DNA of 64,000 bases from Phosphoribacter sp037045045 (lineage in GTDB: Bacteria > Actinomycetota > Actinomycetes > Actinomycetales > Dermatophilaceae): NCBI GenBank assembly GCA_037045045.1, contig JBAOHL010000005.1:248001-312000 (forward strand). Direction: 5' to 3'. The notes under the pieces are model-generated. The model was not told the origin of the DNA, ran no database searches, and saw only the letters and a list, made by a program, of their open reading frames with translations. Made by a program: the position numbers and the translations under genes. Below are positions 8,551 through 16,786 of this stretch, piece after piece; position 1 is the first letter of the stretch; every line of letters begins with the position of its first letter.

Positions 8551-9461
8551 GGGGCACTCCGGGTCGGGGTCGGGACCATCTTCTGGTCTTCCGAATACAC
8601 GGGCTCACGGTTCAGATCGTTGGTCAACTGTCCGGTCTGACCCAGTTCGCGAAGTTTGACCATCTGGGCGTCGAACTCGGCCTGGGAGACCACCTTGACC
8701 TTGAAGAGCATCTGGGAGTGGTAGGCGCCGCACAACTCGGCACACTTGCCCTGGTACTCGCCGACCTGGGTCGCGGTGATGTGCAACTTGTTCGTCTTGC
8801 CGGGCACGATGTCGAGCTTCTGCAGGAAGGCCGGCACCCAGAATGAGTGGATGACATCGCGGGAGTTGAGGATGAACTCCACCCGCTTGTTCACCGGCAT
8901 GTAGAGCACCGGTTGGGGAGTGCCGACGACGCCACCCTTAGGGTTGAGTTCGGAGTGCACACCGGTCTCGTAGACGTTGGCGTCGACGTAGTTGAAGTCC
9001 CAGCTCCACTGCTTGGCCACCACGTTGATCTGGACGTCCGGCTTGGCCGAGGTGTCCATCAGGGCCGCCTCGTCACGCGCGGTGTAGAAGAAGATCACCG
9101 CGACCATGAGCACGGGCACGACCGTGTAAAGCATCTCCAGCGGCACGTTGTAGCGCAGCTGAGGCGGCAGCGTGTGGTCGTCCTTCTTGCGCCGGTAGGC
9201 CACCAGACACCAAATCGTCAGGCCCCAGACGAGCAGGCCGACGGCGATGCCGGCAATCCACACGCCGTTCCAGAGGGTGATGACCCGGCCGGTCTCCGAG
9301 GTGATCTGGCCGCCGTCCTTGCCCTCGGGCAGCAGACCGCTGCCGAGGCTGGTGTTGACATTGGCACAGCTGGCGAGCAACGAGGCGACGGCGACGGCCG
9401 CCCCAGCGAGACTGAATCTCCGCAGCCGTGGGCGTGCGGGGGTGTCGACGTGCGTACGCAA
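8547..9461 (-). CDS. ctaC: Cytochrome c oxidase subunit II (lipoprotein type)
   Basis: 304 residues. An N-terminal signal ends in a lipobox (SLLASC near residue 30), then two transmembrane helices and an external cupredoxin domain carrying the CuA site (CAELCGAYHSQM). It receives electrons from QcrC. The start is TTG at 9461, supported by a GGAAGG ribosome-binding site about eight bases upstream. It heads the ctaCDF operon and is divergent from the NifS-like gene across a 95-base gap. Confidence 0.96.
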   Translation of the reverse strand: MRTHVDTPARPRLRRFSLAGAAVAVASLLASCANVNTSLGSGLLPEGKDGGQITSETGRVITLWNGVWIAGIAVGLLVWGLTIWCLVAYRRKKDDHTLPPQLRYNVPLEMLYTVVPVLMVAVIFFYTARDEAALMDTSAKPDVQINVVAKQWSWDFNYVDANVYETGVHSELNPKGGVVGTPQPVLYMPVNKRVEFILNSRDVIHSFWVPAFLQKLDIVPGKTNKLHITATQVGEYQGKCAELCGAYHSQMLFKVKVVSQAEFDAQMVKLRELGQTGQLTNDLNREPVYSEDQKMVPTPTRSAP

Positions 9462-9556
9462 CGGGCACCTTCCGGGTCCAAAGTGACTTCACGTGCGGTG
9501 TCACCCTACCGCTCCGTATCTGCGGACTGGCGGCAGGGTCCGGATAACGTTCTGGC

Positions 9557-10837
9557 GTGGTGTGCGCCGTCCGAGACTCGCCCGATGAGCCTGTTCGTCG
9601 GGCCCTCCTCGACGCGGCGACCGGGCCAATCCACCCGGCCGCGCGCGAGGTCCTGCTTGCCGCGATCGAGCAGGGGTGGGCCGATCCCCAGCGTCGCTAC
9701 GCCGAGGCCCGCGCCGCCCGTCGGCTGCTCGATCAGGCCCGCGAGGTGCTCGCCGAGGGGCTGCGGGTGCGTCCCGAGGAGGTGAGCTTCACCCTCGGGG
9801 GGCCGCAGGCGCTTCGGCTCGGCTTGGCCGGTCTGCGGTATGCCGCCCGTCGTCGCGGCGCGCGAGTGCTCGCCAGCGCCGTCGAGCACTCGGCCGTCCT
9901 GCTCGCCGCCGCGGATGCCGGCAATGCCTGGTATGCCGCGTCGACCGCTCGGACCGATCAAGCCGACGCTGCCGAGCGGCCGGCGACCGGGGCTGCTCCG
10001 GCTGGCGGTGGTGCTCTGGTGGCGCCCGCGGACCTGGCCACGCTGGCCCCGGTGGACCGATGGGGCCGGGTCGACCTCGACGCGTGGGCTCAGGCGGCGG
10101 TGACCCCGGGACTCGCGGTCGCCGCCTTACAGGCGGCCAACGGCGAGGTCGGCACCCGCCAGCCCTTGGCCGCGGCCCGCGAACTCACTCGCGCGCACGG
10201 CATACCGCTGCTCGTCGACGCGACCGCGACCCTGGGGCGGGACGCGTCGCCCACCGACTACGACGTCCTCGCCGGCGATGCCCGCTCGTGGGGCGGGCCG
10301 ACGGGGCTCGGGGTGCTCGTCGTGCCGGCTCGGACCCGCTGGCGGTCGGCAGCCGGCGACCCGGGCGTGGAGTTCGGTCGGACCCAGGACGAGCCGCTCG
10401 TCCCGCTGGCCCTCGCGGCCGCGCAGGCCTGGCAGGACACCGCCGCGGTCCGCGAGGCCGATGCCGCCGCGGCCCGCGCGCTCGTCGACCGGATCCGGGC
10501 CGTCGCCGCGGCCCTGCCGGATACCGAGGTCGTCGGGGATCCGGTCGACCGGCTGCCCCACGTGACGACCTTCTCCTGCCTGTTCGTGGACGGTGAGGCG
10601 ATCGTCGACGAGCTGGACCGCCGCGGCTTTGCGGTGGCTTCCGGCTCGGCCTGCACGTCCGCAACCCTGCAACCGAGTCATGTCCTGGCCGCCATGGGAG
10701 TGCTGAGTCATGGAAACGTCCGGGTCACCCTGCCGTTGGCGGCTGTGGCTCCCGACCGCGCGGAGGCGGTCGAGCGCTTCTGTGCGGTGTTGCCCGAGGC
10801 CGTCGCGGCCGTCCGAGCCCACCTGGCGCCGCGATGA
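9557..10837 (+). CDS. NifS/IscS-like class V aminotransferase fold protein lacking the PLP lysine
   Basis: 426 residues with the cysteine desulfurase fold: AVEHSAVL (PLP-stacking His region), NGEVGT, and the mobile loop SGSACTSATLQPSHVLAAMG, which keeps the persulfide-forming cysteine. At the site of the Schiff-base lysine (AHKxGGPKG in NifS) this protein reads ARSWGGPTG, and the whole translation contains no lysine at all. It therefore cannot bind PLP in the usual way. The GTG at 9557 is preceded at six bases by TAACGT (9545-9550), a leaderless promoter pattern. The stop overlaps the TusA-like gene (ATGA), pointing to a two-protein sulfur-carrier unit. NifS-like/TusA pairs are known in actinobacteria; the loss of lysine is what I see here. 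Confidence 0.85.
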   Translation: MVCAVRDSPDEPVRRALLDAATGPIHPAAREVLLAAIEQGWADPQRRYAEARAARRLLDQAREVLAEGLRVRPEEVSFTLGGPQALRLGLAGLRYAARRRGARVLASAVEHSAVLLAAADAGNAWYAASTARTDQADAAERPATGAAPAGGGALVAPADLATLAPVDRWGRVDLDAWAQAAVTPGLAVAALQAANGEVGTRQPLAAARELTRAHGIPLLVDATATLGRDASPTDYDVLAGDARSWGGPTGLGVLVVPARTRWRSAAGDPGVEFGRTQDEPLVPLALAAAQAWQDTAAVREADAAAARALVDRIRAVAAALPDTEVVGDPVDRLPHVTTFSCLFVDGEAIVDELDRRGFAVASGSACTSATLQPSHVLAAMGVLSHGNVRVTLPLAAVAPDRAEAVERFCAVLPEAVAAVRAHLAPR

Positions 10838-11142
10838 CCTCCGAGAATCCTCACCCTGTAGTAGAGGTCGATGCCCGGGGGCTGCGTTGTCCGGTCCCGG
10901 TCATCCGGCTGGCCGCCGCCCTCGCCGAGAACCCGCCCGGGACACTCGTGCGGCTGCTCGCGACCGACCCCGCGGCGCACACCGACGTCCCGGCGTTCTG
11001 CCGGATGCGTGGCGCGCAACTCCTCGAGGTGACCGGCATCGGCGACCACACGGCATACCTCGTGCGGCGGGTCAGCTCCACGGTGCCGGCAGAGGGGCCT
11101 GCAACGACTCCCGGAGCAGCTCGAGATACTCCGGACGACTGA
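10834..11142 (+). CDS. TusA-like sulfurtransferase
   Basis: 102 residues. The N-terminal half has the TusA/SirA signature VDARGLRCPVPVIRLA with the active cysteine in the CPxP motif, followed by the family's beta-alpha-beta pattern (LVRLLATDPAAHTDVPAFC). TusA proteins carry a persulfide received from a cysteine desulfurase. It overlaps the NifS-like gene by four bases (ATGA) and so is co-translated with it. Its last 71 bases overlap the 3' end of the convergent aat gene, so the C-terminal tail (after about residue 80) is low-complexity and may be poorly conserved. Confidence 0.85.
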   Translation: MTSENPHPVVEVDARGLRCPVPVIRLAAALAENPPGTLVRLLATDPAAHTDVPAFCRMRGAQLLEVTGIGDHTAYLVRRVSSTVPAEGPATTPGAARDTPDD

Positions 11143-11767
11143 CTTCCGACCCGCCCAACGAGGACAAGTGCGGGGTGAGCCACTGGACATCGACAAATCG
11201 GCGGGGGTCGCCGTCGTCGGACAGCAGGTCGACGAGCACGACGAGCGCGGCCTTCGACGCGTCCGTCACCCGGTGGAACATCGACTCGCCCGCGAAGAGC
11301 CCACCCACGGCCACGCCGTACAGCCCGCCGACGAGTCGACCCGACGACCAGACCTCCAGCGAGTGGGCCCAGCCGAGCCGGTGCAGGTGCAGGTAGGCCG
11401 CCCCGATCTCGGGGGTGATCCACCCGCCGTCGCGGCTCGGATTCGCACACCCGGCCAACACCGCGCCGAAGGCCTCGTCGACGGTGAACTCGAAGTGGCG
11501 CATCGAGCGGCGCAGCGAGCGCGACACCCGCAGGTCACCCAGCCGCAAGATGCCGCGTGGGTCCGGGCACCACCAGCCCAGAGGCGGCCCGCCGTTGGAG
11601 CCGGCCCCCATGGGGAACAGCCCGGTGCAGTACGCCTCGAGCAGGGTGGCCGGGGCGAGGTTGCCGCCGATGCCGACGAGGGCCTCCCCGCGGTCGGCGG
11701 CATCGAGGTCGAAGACGTAGTCCGGCGGTCCGGGCAGGATCGGCATCACGGGCGCCCCCAGCGTCAC
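11072..11767 (-). CDS. aat: Leucyl/phenylalanyl-tRNA--protein transferase
   Basis: 231 residues with Aat motifs: YCTGLFPMG, GWWCPDPRGIL, GGWITPEIGAAYLHLHRLGWAHSLEVW and GGLYGVAVGGLFAGESMFH. The enzyme adds Leu or Phe to N-terminal Arg/Lys, marking proteins for ClpS/ClpAP. The GTG start at 11767 overlaps the stop of adoK, so it is coupled to it; a second possible start is the ATG at 11746 (MPILPGPPDYVF). The 3' end overlaps the TusA-like gene on the other strand by 71 bases. Confidence 0.93.
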   Translation of the reverse strand: MTLGAPVMPILPGPPDYVFDLDAADRGEALVGIGGNLAPATLLEAYCTGLFPMGAGSNGGPPLGWWCPDPRGILRLGDLRVSRSLRRSMRHFEFTVDEAFGAVLAGCANPSRDGGWITPEIGAAYLHLHRLGWAHSLEVWSSGRLVGGLYGVAVGGLFAGESMFHRVTDASKAALVVLVDLLSDDGDPRRFVDVQWLTPHLSSLGGSEVSRPEYLELLRESLQAPLPAPWS

Positions 11768-12750
11768 GGCCTGGGGCAGCGGATGTGGTCGGCGGCGGCC
11801 GCGGCGCTGGCCTCGCCGTAGGCGCCGGCGAGCCGGGCGAGGAACCCCCGGGTGTGCAGGACGTACTCCTGCGTCCCCACGGTCTCCAGCACGTACGTCG
11901 CCAACAGCGACCCGATCTCGGCGCAGCGGCGGTAGTCCAGTCCGGCCGATAGCCCGGTGAGGAAACCAGCCCGGAAGGCGTCGCCGACTCCGGTCGGGTC
12001 GGCGCGATTCACCCGTTCGGCCACCGGGACGTGGACCGGCCCCCCGGTGTCGGGATAGATCGTCGCGCCGTCCTTGCCCTTGGTCGTCACCTGGACCTGG
12101 ACGGCGGCGGCGATGTCGGCGTCGGACCAGCCGGTCTTCTCCTTAATCATGTGCGACTCGTACTCGTTGGTGAACAGGTAGGCCGCGCCCTCGATGAGCT
12201 CGATGATCGCCGGCCCGTCGAGCCACGCGAGCTGCTGCGAGGGGTCCGAGGCGAACGGGATCCCGCGGGCCCGGCATTCCTCGGTATGCCGCTTCATCGC
12301 GACCGGGTCGTTGGGGCCGACGAGGACGAGGTCCAGGCCACCGACCCGATCGGCGATCGGCGCGAGCTCGATCTCGCGCGCCTGAGCCATCGCGCCGGCG
12401 TAGAACGTGGCGATCTGGGCCATGTCCTCGTCGGTCGTGCAGACGAACCGGGCGGTGTGCGCCGTGTCGCTGACGAGGACGGACCCGCAGTCCACCCCGT
12501 GGCGCTGCAGCCACGAGCGGTAGTCGGCGAAGTCCTCGCCGACCGCTCCCACGAGGATGGGTTCCTGGCCGAGGTTGGCCATGCCGAAGCAAATATTCGC
12601 GGCGACCCCGCCCCGACGGATCTGCAGGTCCTCGGCGAGGAAGGACAACGAGACTTTGTCGAGTTGCTCGACGATGAGCGAGTCGGCAAAGCGACCACCG
12701 AAGGTCATCAGGTGGTCGGTGGCGATCGAGCCGGTCACCGCAACGCGCAT
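11764..12750 (-). CDS. adoK: Adenosine kinase (PfkB family)
   Basis: 328 residues, a PfkB sugar/nucleoside kinase. It closely follows the M. tuberculosis adenosine kinase Rv2202c as I remember it (start AVTGSIATDHLM, KVSLSFL, TAHTARF, DMAQIA, DPSQQLA, YLFTNEYE). The catalytic anion-hole motif is DPTGVGDAFRAGFLTG. It phosphorylates adenosine to AMP. ATG 12750 is preceded at six bases by TAGGTT (12757-12762 on this strand), so the mRNA is probably leaderless. aat is coupled downstream. Confidence 0.93.
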   Translation of the reverse strand: MRVAVTGSIATDHLMTFGGRFADSLIVEQLDKVSLSFLAEDLQIRRGGVAANICFGMANLGQEPILVGAVGEDFADYRSWLQRHGVDCGSVLVSDTAHTARFVCTTDEDMAQIATFYAGAMAQAREIELAPIADRVGGLDLVLVGPNDPVAMKRHTEECRARGIPFASDPSQQLAWLDGPAIIELIEGAAYLFTNEYESHMIKEKTGWSDADIAAAVQVQVTTKGKDGATIYPDTGGPVHVPVAERVNRADPTGVGDAFRAGFLTGLSAGLDYRRCAEIGSLLATYVLETVGTQEYVLHTRGFLARLAGAYGEASAAAAADHIRCPRP

Positions 12751-12954
12751 GCCCCGAACCTACCGAGGCGTCCCGGAAGGTACACACTCGGTTCTCGTCC
12801 GCGGTATGTCGCGGACTCCTCGCCGACCTGCTCGCGATATTTCGCCCTGGCCCGCACGTGCTCACGACCGGGTCACCGACCCTCCACGCCCGGCGAGTTG
12901 CGGGCGCGTCACGTGGGTGAGGTCACGGCCTCCCCGCTCGCGACGACGTGGGGC

Positions 12955-13308
12955 TCAGCTGAAGCTGTCCCCGCAGGCGCAGGAGCTGCCCGCGTTGGGG
13001 TTGTCGATGGTGAACCCCTGCTTTTCGATGGTGTCCGCGAAGTCGATCGTCGCGCCGTCGAGGTAGGGGGCGCTCATCCGGTCGACGACAACCTGGACCC
13101 CGTCGAAGTCGCGGGTCGCGTCGCCGTCGAGGGTGCGCTCGTCGAAGTAGAGCTGGTAGATCAGGCCCGAACATCCGCCGGGCTGCACGCCGACGCGCAG
13201 GCGCAGGTCGTCGCGACCCTCCTGCGACAGCAGGCTCTTGACCTTGGCGGCGGCGACGTCGGTGAGCACGACACCGTGGGTGGTGGTCGTCTGGTCCTGA
13301 AGGCTCAT
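12955..13308 (-). CDS. erpA: ErpA/HesB-type iron-sulfur cluster insertion protein
   Basis: 117 residues from the ATG at 13308, which has a GAGGA ribosome-binding site six bases upstream; the open frame reaches further but without support. It is an A-type carrier with the three conserved cysteines (GGCSG near residue 45 and SCACGDSF at the end). It accepts clusters from the Suf system and passes them to apo-proteins. In M. tuberculosis the homologue (Rv2204c) also sits beside adoK and a glycerate kinase. NadA and LipA in this window are plausible clients. Confidence 0.93.
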   Translation of the reverse strand: MSLQDQTTTTHGVVLTDVAAAKVKSLLSQEGRDDLRLRVGVQPGGCSGLIYQLYFDERTLDGDATRDFDGVQVVVDRMSAPYLDGATIDFADTIEKQGFTIDNPNAGSSCACGDSFS

Positions 13309-13477
13309 GGTGGTCCTCGTCCGGGGTACGGGCAGTCTCGATACGCAGGTCAACCGGCACGCGGGCGCGGTTGTTCCACGGCATCCCAGGATACGGGCCG
13401 CGACGGGTTACCCCAACCTTCCGACTACCGCCGGTCGGTCTCCCCGTGGCCCGGTCCGCGGGCACGAGGCCCGCGTC

Positions 13478-13577
13478 CGGCGCCGGCGGCCACGGTCTGG
13501 CCTACGGCGCCGGCGACCACGGTCTGGTCCTACGGCGCCGGCGACCACGGTCTGGTCCTACGGCGCCGGCGACCACG
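13478..13577. repeat. 28-bp tandem repeat duplicating the end of the glycerate kinase gene
   Basis: Three and a half copies of a 27-28 bp unit (CGGCGCCGGCGACCACGG followed by TCTGGTCCTA). Read on the minus strand the unit encodes the last residues of the glycerate kinase, TWSPAP plus its TAG stop. The copy at 13558-13577 is the functional 3' end; the others lie just downstream as non-coding duplicates. Confidence 0.85.
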
Positions 13578-14721
13578 TCCTCGCCACCCGCTCGGCCCGA
13601 TCAGCCAGGCGCGCGGCGGGCTCGGCCAGCGCGCCGGGCACATCGGCGGGCGTCTCGGCGACGGCATACGCGCCGTGGATGCCGGCCGCGACCGTCTCGC
13701 GGCGCCCGACAGCAACTTGTCCGGCGATGACCAGGACCGGAACGGCGTGGCGGGCGGCCGCCTCGGCGACGCCGACGACGACCTTGCCGCTCAGACTCTG
13801 TCCGTCGAAGCGCCCCTCGCCGGTGACGACGAGATCGGCCCGGGCCAGCCGCGCGTCGACGTCGATCGCCTCGAGAACGGCGCCGACCCCGCTGACGCGA
13901 CGCCCCCCGAGCAGCAACAGCGCGTACCCCAGTCCCCCGGCGGCGCCGGCGCCCGGACGCCCGGCCACGGCCAGCGGAGCTCCCCCGAGCAGATTGCGCG
14001 GCTCCGGCCGAGCCTCGGAGACCACCGCCGCGAGGTGGGCCAGCGCCACATCGAGCGCGTCGACCTGTGCCGGAGAGGCGCCCTTCTGCGGCCCGAAGAC
14101 CGCGCTGGCCCCCTGCGGCCCGAGCAGCGGACTGTCGACGTCGGTGGCGACGACGAGGTCGACCTCGCGCAGCCGCCGGACCGCCTCGGCCAGCCCGTCG
14201 AGGTCGGCCGGCGCGATGTGGGCCAACGCCAGGCCACCGCGGGCCAGCCGCTCGGGGCGGCCCACCCCGAGGGCGGCCAGCAGGCCCGCCCCGGCGTCGT
14301 TGGTGCCGCTGCCCCCTAGCCCGACGACGATCCGGTCCGCCCCCTCCTCCACGGCCCGGGCCAGCAGCTGGCCCACGCCGTACGTGCTCGTGCGGCTCGG
14401 GTCGCGCTCCGCCGGGGCGAGCAGGTGCAACCCCGCGGCGCTGGCGGATTCCAGGTATGCCGTGCGCCGACCCGCTGCCTCGACGAAGAGCAGCGAGGCG
14501 TCGGTCGGCCGACCGAGTGGATCGGCGACGCTGACGGCCTCGATACGCCCACCCAGACTCGCCGAGAGCACGTCGATGAAGCCCGGACCCCCGTCCGACA
14601 GCGGCAACCGGACCACCTCGTCGTGCGGGGCGCTGCGGGCCCACCCGGCGGCAATCGCCGCGGCGGCCTCAGGTGCCGACAGCGTGCCGGTGAAGCAGTC
14701 CGGAGCGACGAGCACGCGCAT
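13558..14721 (-). CDS. Glycerate kinase
   Basis: 387 residues from ATG 14721 (MRVLVAPDCFTGTLSAPEAA), the classic GarK/GlxK N-terminus; the longer open frame upstream is not supported. It has PLSDGGPGFIDVLSA, VGLGGSGTNDAGAGLLAALG and GEGRFDGQSLSGKVVVGVA, the nucleotide- and glycerate-binding signatures of glycerate 2-kinase (garK/glxK). It phosphorylates glycerate for entry to glycolysis. The C-terminal codons are tandemly duplicated downstream. It is divergent from nadA; the spacer holds CGGCATAC-type words. Confidence 0.92.
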   Translation of the reverse strand: MRVLVAPDCFTGTLSAPEAAAAIAAGWARSAPHDEVVRLPLSDGGPGFIDVLSASLGGRIEAVSVADPLGRPTDASLLFVEAAGRRTAYLESASAAGLHLLAPAERDPSRTSTYGVGQLLARAVEEGADRIVVGLGGSGTNDAGAGLLAALGVGRPERLARGGLALAHIAPADLDGLAEAVRRLREVDLVVATDVDSPLLGPQGASAVFGPQKGASPAQVDALDVALAHLAAVVSEARPEPRNLLGGAPLAVAGRPGAGAAGGLGYALLLLGGRRVSGVGAVLEAIDVDARLARADLVVTGEGRFDGQSLSGKVVVGVAEAAARHAVPVLVIAGQVAVGRRETVAAGIHGAYAVAETPADVPGALAEPAARLADRAERVARTWSPAP

Positions 14722-14845
14722 GCGGACATCCTCGCGCAGAACGACGCCGCGACGCTCGGCTCCGGGATCTGAGCCCTTCGGGCGTGCGCGTCTTCTGGGC
14801 GCCGTCACGGCATACCGGGTCGTGACGACGACATACCCTGTTCCC

Positions 14846-16042
14846 GTGACGACCGACGTGCCCACCCACGCGCTACCCCTGCTGCTGCTCGGGCGAGGGC
14901 GAGACCTGGCCAGCGAACGCGGGGTGGAGTGCCCCGGCGACCTGCCCGCGCCGTCGGAGCCGGGGCTGGTCGAGCGGGCTCGGGTGGCCAAGGCGGCGCT
15001 GGGCGAGTCGGTCTTCGTGCTCGGTCACCACTACCAGCGCGACGAGGTCATCGAGTTCGCCGATGTCACCGGCGACTCCTTCAAGCTTGCCCAGCAGGCC
15101 GCGGCGCGCCCCGACGCCCCCTTCATCGTGTTCTGTGGGGTCCACTTCATGGCCGAGTCGGCCGACATCCTCACCTCCGACGAGCAGACGGTCATCCTGC
15201 CCGACCTCGCCGCCGGGTGTTCGATGGCCGACATGGCCGCCGCCGCCCAGGTCGAGGATGCGTGGGACGACCTCACCGACGCCGGCGTCGCGGACCTCAC
15301 CGTCCCAGTGACGTACATGAACTCCACCGCGGCGATCAAGGCCTTCACCGGCCGCAACGGCGGCACGATCTGCACGTCGTCCAACGCCGAGACGGCGCTT
15401 CGGTGGGCTTTCGAGCAGACCGGCGGGGTGGACGGGCCGGGCAAGGTCCTCTTCCTGCCCGACCAGCACCTGGGCCGCAACACCGCCGTGCGCGATCTGG
15501 GCCTCTCCCTCGAGGACTGCGTCGTCTACGACCCGCACAAGCATCAGGGGGGTCTGTCCCGCGAGCAGCTACAGGCCGCCCGGATGATCCTCTGGCGGGG
15601 CCACTGCTCGGTGCACGGGCGATTCACCGTCGACGCCGTCGAGACCGCCAGGCGCGAGATCCCCGGCGTGCGGGTCATCGTCCATCCGGAATGTCAGTAC
15701 GAGGTGTGCGAACTCGCCGACGATATCGGCTCGACCGAACAGATCATCGCGACCGTGGCCAAAGCCCCCGACGGCACCAAATGGGTCGTCGGCACCGAAC
15801 TCAACCTCGTCAAGCGGCTCGGCCAACTGTTCCCCACCCAGTCGATCGCGTTCCTCGAGAAGAACGTCTGCTACTGCTCGACGATGAACCGCATCGACCT
15901 GCCCCACCTCGTCTTCGCCCTGGAATCGCTCGTGGAGGGCCGCATCGTCAACCCGATCCGGGTCGATCCGGACGTGGCGCACTGGGCTCGGGTCGCGCTT
16001 GACCGGATGCTCGCCTTGCCTGGGCCCACCCACAAGGACTGA
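14846..16042 (+). CDS. nadA: Quinolinate synthase
   Basis: 398 residues from GTG 14846. NadA joins iminoaspartate and dihydroxyacetone phosphate to quinolinate for NAD synthesis. Visible motifs: LGHHYQRDEVIEFADVTGDS, FCGVHFMAESADIL, MNSTAAIKAF, GGTICTSSNA, HPECQYEV and NVCYCSTMN, including the three [4Fe-4S] cysteines. TACCCT (14834-14839) ends six bases before the GTG, so transcription is probably leaderless. The much longer open frame upstream is an artefact of GC-rich sequence. No nadB/nadC lie next to it in this window. Confidence 0.95.
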   Translation: MTTDVPTHALPLLLLGRGRDLASERGVECPGDLPAPSEPGLVERARVAKAALGESVFVLGHHYQRDEVIEFADVTGDSFKLAQQAAARPDAPFIVFCGVHFMAESADILTSDEQTVILPDLAAGCSMADMAAAAQVEDAWDDLTDAGVADLTVPVTYMNSTAAIKAFTGRNGGTICTSSNAETALRWAFEQTGGVDGPGKVLFLPDQHLGRNTAVRDLGLSLEDCVVYDPHKHQGGLSREQLQAARMILWRGHCSVHGRFTVDAVETARREIPGVRVIVHPECQYEVCELADDIGSTEQIIATVAKAPDGTKWVVGTELNLVKRLGQLFPTQSIAFLEKNVCYCSTMNRIDLPHLVFALESLVEGRIVNPIRVDPDVAHWARVALDRMLALPGPTHKD

Positions 16043-16086
16043 CTGGCCCGCGCCCGCCGACGCCACGCGTGCTGGCAGTTGTCCCC

Positions 16087-16253
16087 CATCCGGGCAGTGG
16101 TCACCCATCCGGGCAGTTGTCCCCATCCGGGCAGTGGTCACCCATCCGGGCACTTGTCACCCATCCGGGCAGTGGTCACCCATCCGGGCACTTGTCACCC
16201 ATCCGGGCACTTGTCACCCATCCGGGCACTTGTCACCCATCCGGGCAGCTCAG
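16087..16253. repeat. Nine-copy 19-bp tandem repeat after nadA
   Basis: Nine tandem copies of a 19-bp unit with core CATCCGGGCA, followed by either GTGGTCACC or CTTGTCACC. There are no unique spacers, so it is not a CRISPR array. It is followed (16258-16330) by three more degenerate units of the form CGCAACTGCCACGTCA, a word that recurs in the intergenic array at 58.3 kb. It lies between the convergent genes nadA and the dipeptidase. Confidence 0.85.
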
Positions 16254-16357
16254 AACTGCCACGTCAGGGCGCAACTGCCACGTCACGGCGCAACTGCCAC
16301 AACGCGACGCAACTGGCACGAGACCAGGCAAGTGCCATGACGGAGGCCGACATGCCT

Positions 16358-16710
16358 GTTGAAGCACCACCTCGAGTTCTCACGCGCCCGGAGACGACCC
16401 GGCCCGGGACCGCTAGGCCCAACCCGGGACCGCTAGGCCCAACCCGGGACCGCTAGGCCCAACCCGGGACCGCTAGGCCCAACCCGGGGCCCTAGGCCCG
16501 CCTCAGGGGCGAGGCGTAAGGCTTCCGCCGCCCCGTCAGTGGAGCCCACGTGTCACATCAGGCCCGTTGAAGCACCACCTCGAGTACTCTCACGCGCCGG
16601 GAGACGACCCGGCCCGGGACCGCTAGGCCCAACCCGGGGCCCCAGGCCCGCCTCAGGGGCGAGGCGTAAGGCTTCCGCCGCCCCGTCAGTGGAGCCCACG
16701 TGTCACATCA
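16358..16710. repeat. Direct duplication with an internal 20-bp array
   Basis: A block at 16358-16560 is repeated at 16566-16710 with few changes (shared start GTTGAAGCACCACCTCGAGT, shared end CCCACGTGTCACATCA). The first copy holds about four and a half copies of a 20-bp unit GGGACCGCTAGGCCCAACCC; the second holds one, which accounts for most of the length difference. The segment contains no supported gene. With the arrays on each side it fills the 740-base convergent gap 16043-16786. Confidence 0.85.
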
Positions 16711-16752
16711 CCGCGACGTGTCACATCACCGCGACGTGTCACATCACCGCGC
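16695..16752. repeat. 18-bp tandem repeat
   Basis: Three consecutive copies of an 18-bp unit (CGACGTGTCACATCACCG) follow the end of the second large repeat copy and reach almost to the dipeptidase stop codon. No coding role is apparent. Confidence 0.75.
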
Positions 16753-16786
16753 CTCACAGGTCGACCTCGCCGGCCGAGCCGAACCC

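Noticed and set aside
13307..14845. An open frame of over 500 codons fused in front of NadA
   Set aside because: The upstream part is antisense to the glycerate kinase and ErpA genes and is low-complexity. The NadA family start and a leaderless promoter place the true start at 14846.
16087..16253. Possible CRISPR array
   Set aside because: The 19-bp units are directly adjacent with no unique spacers and no cas genes lie in the window.
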